NCBI GenBank assembly: GCA_945788205.1
Contig: CALZLE010000299.1
Span: forward strand, 1-10,805
Direction of reading: 5' to 3'
DNA: 10,805 bases
Origin: an uncultured Desulfuromonadales bacterium
GTDB taxonomy: Bacteria > Desulfobacterota > Desulfuromonadia > Desulfuromonadales > Geopsychrobacteraceae
Numbering within the stretch: position 1 is the first letter of the stretch; every line of letters begins with the position of its first letter. Both the position numbers and the translations under genes were made by a program. This document shows, in pieces, positions 6,837 to 10,805 of this stretch. The notes below the pieces were generated by a model, which did not search any database, had not been told where the DNA came from, and saw only the letters and a program-made list of their open reading frames with translations.

Positions 6837-7604
6837 TTACTGCTCCGCCTTTTCCAGCGCTTTTATCCCCTTCTTCGCGAAGGTGCGTACCTTTGTATTC
6901 GATACAGTTTCCCGCAGATTTTCTAGGGTAGCCAAGTACTGACTGTCTCCCGAAGCCGCCAGCGCCTGACAGAGCCATGCTATGGTATCGACATAGACAT
7001 GTTCATTGTCAAAATTTTCAGTCATTTGCGTCAGCGTTGCAGAAACAGCAGTGTAAACCTTTGGGTCCACCTGCAATTTTCGCACGATGATTTTTGCAGC
7101 ATCCCTTTTAAAAACGACATCATCGGACCGCAACATATTGAGAAGACGGTTCTCTTCAGCACTCAGCTCGTCATCCCAGTTCTCAGCCGAGTTCAAAATC
7201 TGATTTCTCTGTACGTAACGATCAAACAGCTCAGAGCTCTGCTTCGCATAGCGCTGGACCTTCATGCTTTTGGCATCGGCGGCCACCGTGTCAAGTAACT
7301 CTTTATGCTTCATGTCTCCTGAAGCGGCCAGCGCTTTACACATCCAGGATACCTCGTCCGTCAAAGCTTTTTCTGGCATTTGGAGGTAGCCTGCCTTGAT
7401 GATTTCCGCAATTTTCAGGTACAAACTCTCATCATTCAAACCTCCACGGGAGATTATCTTCGCCGCCTTAACCCGCTGCAGTTGACTCGTTGATTCAAGG
7501 CTTGTCAGCAACTGTTGTATTTCATCACGACGATCAGACTGGGCAAAACTAAAACCTGACAGCAACAGACTCAAAAACATCCCCACTACGACGATCCGTT
7601 TCAT
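6837..7604 (-). CDS. Secreted helical-repeat protein with a tandem internal duplication
   Basis: The 255-residue product starts at an ATG with AAGGAGGAG 5 nt upstream. An earlier in-frame TTG at 7622 would swallow that ribosome site and hide the signal peptide, so it is rejected. Residues 1-21 form a Sec signal with likely cleavage after SFA before QS. The mature part is two copies of a roughly 123-residue unit: AAKII at 47-51 and 169-173, W(M/L)C(K/Q)ALAASGD at 87-97 and 210-220, and (M/T)KVRxFAK-like at 114-121 and 237-244. The helical look suggests HEAT-like repeats and a periplasmic scaffolding or binding role. I see no catalytic motif and do not recognise a named family. An 80-nt gap precedes it, the largest in the operon. 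Confidence 0.72.
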   Translation of the reverse strand: MKRIVVVGMFLSLLLSGFSFAQSDRRDEIQQLLTSLESTSQLQRVKAAKIISRGGLNDESLYLKIAEIIKAGYLQMPEKALTDEVSWMCKALAASGDMKHKELLDTVAADAKSMKVQRYAKQSSELFDRYVQRNQILNSAENWDDELSAEENRLLNMLRSDDVVFKRDAAKIIVRKLQVDPKVYTAVSATLTQMTENFDNEHVYVDTIAWLCQALAASGDSQYLATLENLRETVSNTKVRTFAKKGIKALEKAEQ

Positions 7605-7684
7605 AAGCTCCTCCTTTTTCAAGTCTCAGAAATTACCTTGTATTCTATCGCTTTTTCATTAGAAATACAGACCCAGCTAAAGGA

Positions 7685-8257
7685 TTAAAACAGATACCCG
7701 ATCATCAGCAACGCCGAATTAACCCCGCGGTTGTCACTGTGGGTGCCACCGTTGGAAACGTGATGAAGTCGCAACGCCGTTGTCACTGCGGCACCATTCG
7801 CCAGCGCATACTCAACCCCGACTCCGGCCTGTGGGTTGAAATTGAACCTCATCCCCTGGTTCTCCACCTGAAAATCTGTGTAGATCAGGCCAACCCCCGC
7901 TTCGATGTAAGGAGTCCAGTTGCCCTGCTTAAAACGATCAAGGTAGTAGAGTGCCATACCATTCACCGCCAAAAGTCCACGGTGGCGACCGTCGGTCGTT
8001 ATTCCAGCGTTGGCTTCAAACTTGAGCCGCAGCGCTTCAGGTGCGTCGTGCCAGAAGATGCGATCGTAGTCGAACAGCGCCTGCACCTGCACAATCAACA
8101 GACCAAAATGATCCGGGTCATAGGCTTTACCACCCAGCAGCGCAACTCCGTAGCGGGTCGCGGCGTATTCGCTGTTAGCCGTATCGGCCTGCGCGAACTC
8201 CGGCAGGCTAAAAAACAGGCTGCAGGCGACACCAAAAATCAGCAGAAAAGCGCGCAT
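7685..8257 (-). CDS. PagL-type lipid A 3-O-deacylase (acyloxyacyl hydrolase) homologue
   Basis: With the ATG at 8257 (GAGG 6 nt upstream) the product is 190 residues. An in-frame TTG at 8269 overlapping the previous stop is less likely. Residues 1-24 form a signal peptide ending FAQA. The remainder alternates polar and hydrophobic residues as in an eight-strand outer-membrane barrel, and ends in a barrel-closing IGYLF with terminal Phe. RLHHVSNGG near the C-terminus supplies the H-x-S-N signature of PagL, with H166 and S168 as the catalytic pair. The third, acidic residue is not obvious. PagL enzymes remove the 3-O acyl chain of lipid A at the outer membrane. It is unusual inside a ketosynthase operon: it may act on the exported acyl product or adapt the outer membrane to it. 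Confidence 0.82.
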   Translation of the reverse strand: MRAFLLIFGVACSLFFSLPEFAQADTANSEYAATRYGVALLGGKAYDPDHFGLLIVQVQALFDYDRIFWHDAPEALRLKFEANAGITTDGRHRGLLAVNGMALYYLDRFKQGNWTPYIEAGVGLIYTDFQVENQGMRFNFNPQAGVGVEYALANGAAVTTALRLHHVSNGGTHSDNRGVNSALLMIGYLF

Positions 8258-8265
8258 CAACAACC

Positions 8266-9324
8266 TCAAACCGACAGACGGATCAGGCCATAATCACCGC
8301 CCGGCCCAAACTTCAAGCAGCTCAGCGATTCATCAGTCAGCGCTGTTTTCTCTCCGTCCTGACCCGGGCTGACATAGAGGGTACGGTCGCTGAGAGACAG
8401 TGCCGCAACCGCCAGATCAAAACCCGCGGCAGCCGGGAAGCTCCCATAGAGAGGGGCGTAGGCCGAAGCCTCCCGGCCCTTAAGTGCCTGCGCGTACCAG
8501 CGGCCACACTCTTTGTGCCCATCGGCGCCGGCAATCAGCAGATCGTCCTGCGCCAATTTAACCGGACAAGCGAGATGATTGCCGAGAGTGACCGAATCGA
8601 TACAGGCGTAAGCGGCTTTTTCGTCGGCACGGGTCAACACGAAAAAGGCTGCGCCTTCACCCGGGACCGCGCTCTGCTGTGCAAAATTGAACGGCTGCAA
8701 CGGGCCACTCTCGCCATCGGCAAAGAACTGCTTGCGGCTGTAACGCAACACTTCGCAATGCTCGTCGACACAGCCGAACAGCACCTGATCGACCCGCCCT
8801 TCGGCCAACCATTGCTGCGCGGTTAACAGCGCCGAAGGCACCGACATCTCAAACTGGGTGACCGTCAAGCTTGGCGCAGTCGCTTTGAGCTGCATCGAAA
8901 CATGAGCCGCGGCGGCGTTGTGCACCGAATTGGAAAAATGGGTCGGCGAACTGCAGGAGTAACCAAAATCGAGATAGGAATCGAGGAAGTCGAAGGTGGT
9001 TTTCAGCGCACCGTAACCGGTGGCGATGACCACTCCTGTACGGGATCGATCAGCCTCAAGCAGATCGGCATCCTGAAGTGCGAGACAAGCGCCGAGCAGA
9101 GTCATTTTCGAAAAATGATCGATCCGGCGCAGCGCTCGTTTTGCGAAAAAATCTTGCAGCCCAGCGATTTCGGCCCGATAAAGAGGAAAATTGTCAACCT
9201 TGTCGCCGCGCTCAACACAAGCCTGCTGCGGTTCGACAGAGCCTGTCTGCAAAGCGGTCCGCAATGCCGCAACGCCACAGCCAAAACCGCCGGAAACGCC
9301 GATACCCTGAATAGCCAAGCGCAT
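8266..9324 (-). CDS. Ketosynthase-fold protein lacking catalytic residues (chain-length-factor-like)
   Basis: The 352-residue protein follows the FabF fold pattern (GIGVSGGFG start, ATGYGALKTT, PTHFSNSVHNAAAA, PGEGAAFFVLTR) and is encoded 1 nt after the active ketosynthase. Aligned to that neighbour by the shared WLxxG helix, the nucleophile position is E159 in VTQFEMSVPSAL. The NAHGTGTP His region is replaced by IAGADGH, and the GHTLGAAG His by GSFPAAAG. All three catalytic residues are therefore gone. In type II polyketide and aryl polyene systems such a partner forms a heterodimer with the active ketosynthase and helps to set chain length. That role is inferred here from adjacency and the degenerate site. 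It is about 40 residues shorter than its partner, mostly between the middle and C-terminal motifs. Confidence 0.8.
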   Translation of the reverse strand: MRLAIQGIGVSGGFGCGVAALRTALQTGSVEPQQACVERGDKVDNFPLYRAEIAGLQDFFAKRALRRIDHFSKMTLLGACLALQDADLLEADRSRTGVVIATGYGALKTTFDFLDSYLDFGYSCSSPTHFSNSVHNAAAAHVSMQLKATAPSLTVTQFEMSVPSALLTAQQWLAEGRVDQVLFGCVDEHCEVLRYSRKQFFADGESGPLQPFNFAQQSAVPGEGAAFFVLTRADEKAAYACIDSVTLGNHLACPVKLAQDDLLIAGADGHKECGRWYAQALKGREASAYAPLYGSFPAAAGFDLAVAALSLSDRTLYVSPGQDGEKTALTDESLSCLKFGPGGDYGLIRLSV

Positions 9325-9325
9325 A

Positions 9326-10513
9326 TCACTCGTCTCCTTTGCCGAAGATCAGGACCGCGTTATTACCACCAAATGCCAAGGATTCCGAGAGCGCGAACTG
9401 CGCATCGATTTTGCTGTTCTGGGCAACGGGTGTTCCCGACAGCTCCGGGTCGGCTTCGTCGAAACCGATATTGGCCGGCAGCTCTCCCCGTTGCATGCAG
9501 GCAACGGTGAAGACCGCTTCGATGCCGCCCGCCGCGCCAAGGGTGTGACCGGTATATCCTTTGGTCGAAACGAAAGGCACCCCCGGCAACACTTCACTGA
9601 GAACACGGGTTTCGACTTTGTCATTATCCGGGGTTCCGGTTCCATGGGCGTTGACGAAAGCGATCTGCTGCGGGCTTACACCCGCAGTGGTGAAAGCTTC
9701 ATTCATCGCCTGCTTCAGCCCTTTGCCCTCCGGGTGCGGGGCAGTTAAATGATAGGCATCACAGGCCGACCCGTAGCCGACAACATAGCCACAGGCTTTC
9801 TTTTCACCGCGAGCCGCATCGGTCTCCAGAATCATCATCCCAGCGCCTTCCCCAAGATTCAGCCCCTTACGTTTGACGTCGAACGGTTTGCAGGGTTCAG
9901 TATCGGTAATCATCAAGGAACTGAACCCGGCGTAAGTCACCCGCGACAGTTCGTCGGCACCACCGGCGATAACGATATCGCAAGCTCCGGCCCGTAACCA
10001 ACCGGCACCGATACCGATGGCATCAGTCCCCGAAGAACAGGCGTTGACCACCGTCTGCGTCGGACCGTCCAGTTTCAGTTGCCGGGCAATCACCGCTGCC
10101 GGGTTGCTGCGCAGGAAGCGCTCTATTGCATCCAGCTCCGGATCGTCGCCATCTTTGTAAGCCCGGTAAAAATCGTCACAGTTGAGCGCACAGCCAACCG
10201 TCGTTCCAACACAAACACCGACCCGCTTGCCACGCAGGCTGGCTTCATCCCATCCGGCAGCGGCTAAGGCTTCGAGTGCCGCCGCAAGCGCCAGTTGGCT
10301 GGTTCGGGCGTAGACCCTCTCCTGATCATCGAGCGGCAGCTTGAACTCATCGCGCAGTTCCAAAACCGGGTAGCTGACCGGATGGTCGGTGTTAAAGCGG
10401 ACCGGCGGATGTGGATAGCGCTGGTTGCGGAACATGCTCTCCAGCGATTCGGCGAGATTCATTCCCGCTCCAGAGAGGCAACCGAGACCGGTGATGGCGA
10501 TTTTCTGGTTCAT
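9326..10513 (-). CDS. Beta-ketoacyl-ACP synthase, FabF/KAS II-like
   Basis: The 395-residue condensing enzyme is complete, with the Cys-His-His triad C159 (VVNACSSGTDA), H290 (VNAHGTGTPDN) and H323 (GYTGHTLGAAGG), plus LGEGAGMMILE and the closing FGGNNAVLIFG. It is the decarboxylative condensation enzyme that extends an ACP-bound chain with malonyl-ACP in the cytoplasm. The ATG overlaps the stop of the preceding ACP (ATGA, 4 nt), and the catalytically dead ketosynthase follows after 1 nt. This fixed ACP-KS-KS-like order marks a dedicated type II system and not housekeeping fatty acid synthesis. The CSSG form of the active site and cluster context suit aryl-polyene-like ketosynthases, although the exact subfamily needs a tree. 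Confidence 0.93.
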   Translation of the reverse strand: MNQKIAITGLGCLSGAGMNLAESLESMFRNQRYPHPPVRFNTDHPVSYPVLELRDEFKLPLDDQERVYARTSQLALAAALEALAAAGWDEASLRGKRVGVCVGTTVGCALNCDDFYRAYKDGDDPELDAIERFLRSNPAAVIARQLKLDGPTQTVVNACSSGTDAIGIGAGWLRAGACDIVIAGGADELSRVTYAGFSSLMITDTEPCKPFDVKRKGLNLGEGAGMMILETDAARGEKKACGYVVGYGSACDAYHLTAPHPEGKGLKQAMNEAFTTAGVSPQQIAFVNAHGTGTPDNDKVETRVLSEVLPGVPFVSTKGYTGHTLGAAGGIEAVFTVACMQRGELPANIGFDEADPELSGTPVAQNSKIDAQFALSESLAFGGNNAVLIFGKGDE

Positions 10514-10734
10514 CCTTTTTGTTTTTCCTCGATAAAGGCAGCCAGTGAACTGATCGATTGCAGTGCCGGGCGGCCCTCTTCCATATCCTTGATTTCAACG
10601 CCGAAGTGCTTCTGCACTACAACAACCAACTCCACCGCATCGAGCGAATCGAGGCCGAGACCCTCACCGAACAGGGCATCGTCATTATCAATCTCATCGG
10701 GAGTCATATCCTCCAGATTCAGTTCTTCGATCAA
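10510..10734 (-). CDS. Acyl carrier protein, 5' end uncertain (disrupted by an inverted repeat)
   Basis: LGLDSLDAVELVVVVQKHFGVEI is a clear phosphopantetheine site; with the TTG at 10734 as first codon the modified serine would be residue 30, against about 36-44 in normal ACPs. About 8-12 N-terminal residues are therefore missing from this reading. Upstream of the TTG the frame stays open to the window edge with no ATG, because the DNA there is the inverted copy of the gene itself. The opposite-strand copy reads LKQVLIEELNLEDM, a more natural ACP helix I, so the true N-terminus may be the one on the other arm. The stop overlaps the ketosynthase ATG by 4 nt, so the two are coupled. It is the likely carrier for chain extension by the KS/KS-like pair. 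Confidence 0.82.
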   Translation of the reverse strand: MIEELNLEDMTPDEIDNDDALFGEGLGLDSLDAVELVVVVQKHFGVEIKDMEEGRPALQSISSLAAFIEEKQKG

Positions 10735-10805
10735 AAGCTGAAGCAGGTTTTGATCGAAGAACTGAATCTGGAGGACATGACTCCCGATGAGATTGATAAT
10801 GACGA
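10679..10805. repeat. Giant inverted repeat, 58-bp arms, at the window edge
   Basis: Bases 10679-10736 are the reverse complement of 10748-10805 with a single mismatch (A10708 opposite C10776). Between them lie 11 nt, GCTGAAGCAGG, in which CTG (10738-10740) pairs again with CAG (10744-10746), leaving almost no loop. The match runs to the last base, so it may continue beyond it. Both arms encode the same ACP residues (LIEELNLEDM onward), and the one mismatch is a synonymous GAT/GAC change. A hairpin this long with so small a loop is hard to keep in living cells and is typical of fold-back chimeras at contig ends. Confidence 0.93.
10738..10805 (+). pseudogene. Inverted copy of the ACP N-terminal coding region, cut by the window end
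   Basis: The plus strand reads LKQVLIEELNLEDM and continues TPDEIDND to the edge, identical in protein to the start of the minus-strand ACP. No ATG or GTG start lies in frame before it and no promoter is visible between the two arms. If real, it would be the start of a second, divergent ACP gene. If an artefact, it is the mirror image of the first. I treat it as a fragment. Confidence 0.5.

Noticed and set aside
6407..6931. Plus-strand open frame of about 174 codons opposite the helix-turn-helix gene
   Set aside because: It crosses the boundary of two well-packed minus-strand genes and has no family features.
7605..7622. TTG at 7622 as start of the secreted repeat protein
   Set aside because: It would translate through the strong ribosome site AAGGAGGAG and place charged residues before the signal peptide; the ATG at 7604 fits both features better.
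7605..7684. Internal minus-strand promoter in the 80-nt gap (TAGAAT as -10)
   Set aside because: A -10-like TAGAAT is present, but the hexamer 17 nt upstream matches the -35 consensus at only two or three positions; not strong enough to list.
8258..8269. TTG at 8269 as start of the PagL-like protein
   Set aside because: It overlaps the upstream stop and is possible, but the ATG at 8257 has GAGG at 6-nt spacing and gives a cleaner signal peptide.
7739..8293. Plus-strand open frame of about 184 codons opposite the PagL-like gene
   Set aside because: No recognisable domain; the opposite strand has a signal peptide, barrel pattern and H-x-S-N motif, so the minus-strand gene explains the region.
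8902..9510. Long plus-strand open frame (about 200 codons) opposite the two ketosynthase genes
   Set aside because: The minus strand here encodes well-marked ketosynthase-fold proteins; the plus-strand reading is low in motif content, rich in Arg/Cys, and has no ribosome site. It is a shadow of GC-rich coding DNA.
1..10805. tRNA, rRNA, CRISPR arrays, insertion sequences or transposase genes
   Set aside because: No tRNA-like cloverleaf, no regularly spaced repeats and no transposase-like protein was seen; the only large repeat is the terminal inverted one, which lies in ACP coding sequence and not at the ends of an element.

Overview
The window looks like accessory, biosynthetic DNA from a Gram-negative bacterium. 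The evidence is an outer-membrane lipid A deacylase-like beta-barrel, two Sec signal peptides and a cobalamin-type radical SAM enzyme. The gene styles would suit an anaerobic delta-proteobacterium (Desulfuromonadales-like), but that is inference without any database search. Most of the window is a dissociated (type II) ketosynthase/acyl-carrier-protein gene cluster, of the broad kind found in aryl polyene, resorcinol or ladderane-like lipid pathways. I cannot name a product.

Layout. Positions 3-356 (+) hold the 3' part of an FMN-binding split-barrel protein (PPOX family). A short AT-rich gap (357-467) carries a very good sigma70-type promoter whose -35 box sits in a perfect TTTACA-N5-TGTAAA inverted repeat. 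This drives a two-gene rightward unit: a B12-binding radical SAM enzyme (468-1760) and a KAS III-like condensing enzyme with an intact Cys-His-Asn triad (1766-2914). A hairpin with a T-run at 2921-2957 is oriented to end the opposing, leftward operon.

The leftward operon runs from beyond the right edge down to 2983. In transcription order it encodes an acyl carrier protein (5' end disturbed), a catalytically complete FabF-like ketosynthase, and a second ketosynthase-fold protein that has lost all three catalytic residues (chain-length-factor-like). Next come a PagL-type lipid A 3-O-deacylase, a secreted all-helical protein made of two copies of one ~123-residue unit, a small protein with a Cro-like helix-turn-helix, and a BtrH-like acyltransferase with a Cys-His-Asp set. 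It ends with an ABC-2 exporter (ATPase then permease) and a second acyl carrier protein. Gaps are -4 to +26 nt apart from one 80-nt gap before the duplicated secreted protein.

How the parts may work together (inference): KAS III-like enzyme, KS/KS-like pair and two ACPs build an acyl chain. The radical SAM/B12 enzyme modifies it. The BtrH-like enzyme moves the acyl group from ACP to an acceptor. The ABC-2 exporter carries the product across the inner membrane, and the PagL-like barrel and the secreted repeat protein act in the envelope. No ketoreductase, dehydratase, thioesterase or acyl-activating ligase is in the window, so such steps must come from upstream genes or from primary metabolism.

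The last 127 bases (10679-10805) form a near-perfect giant inverted repeat that folds the N-terminal coding region of the right-hand ACP back on itself. This is either a fold-back assembly/amplification artefact or a real inverted duplication, and it means the ACP start cannot be trusted here.
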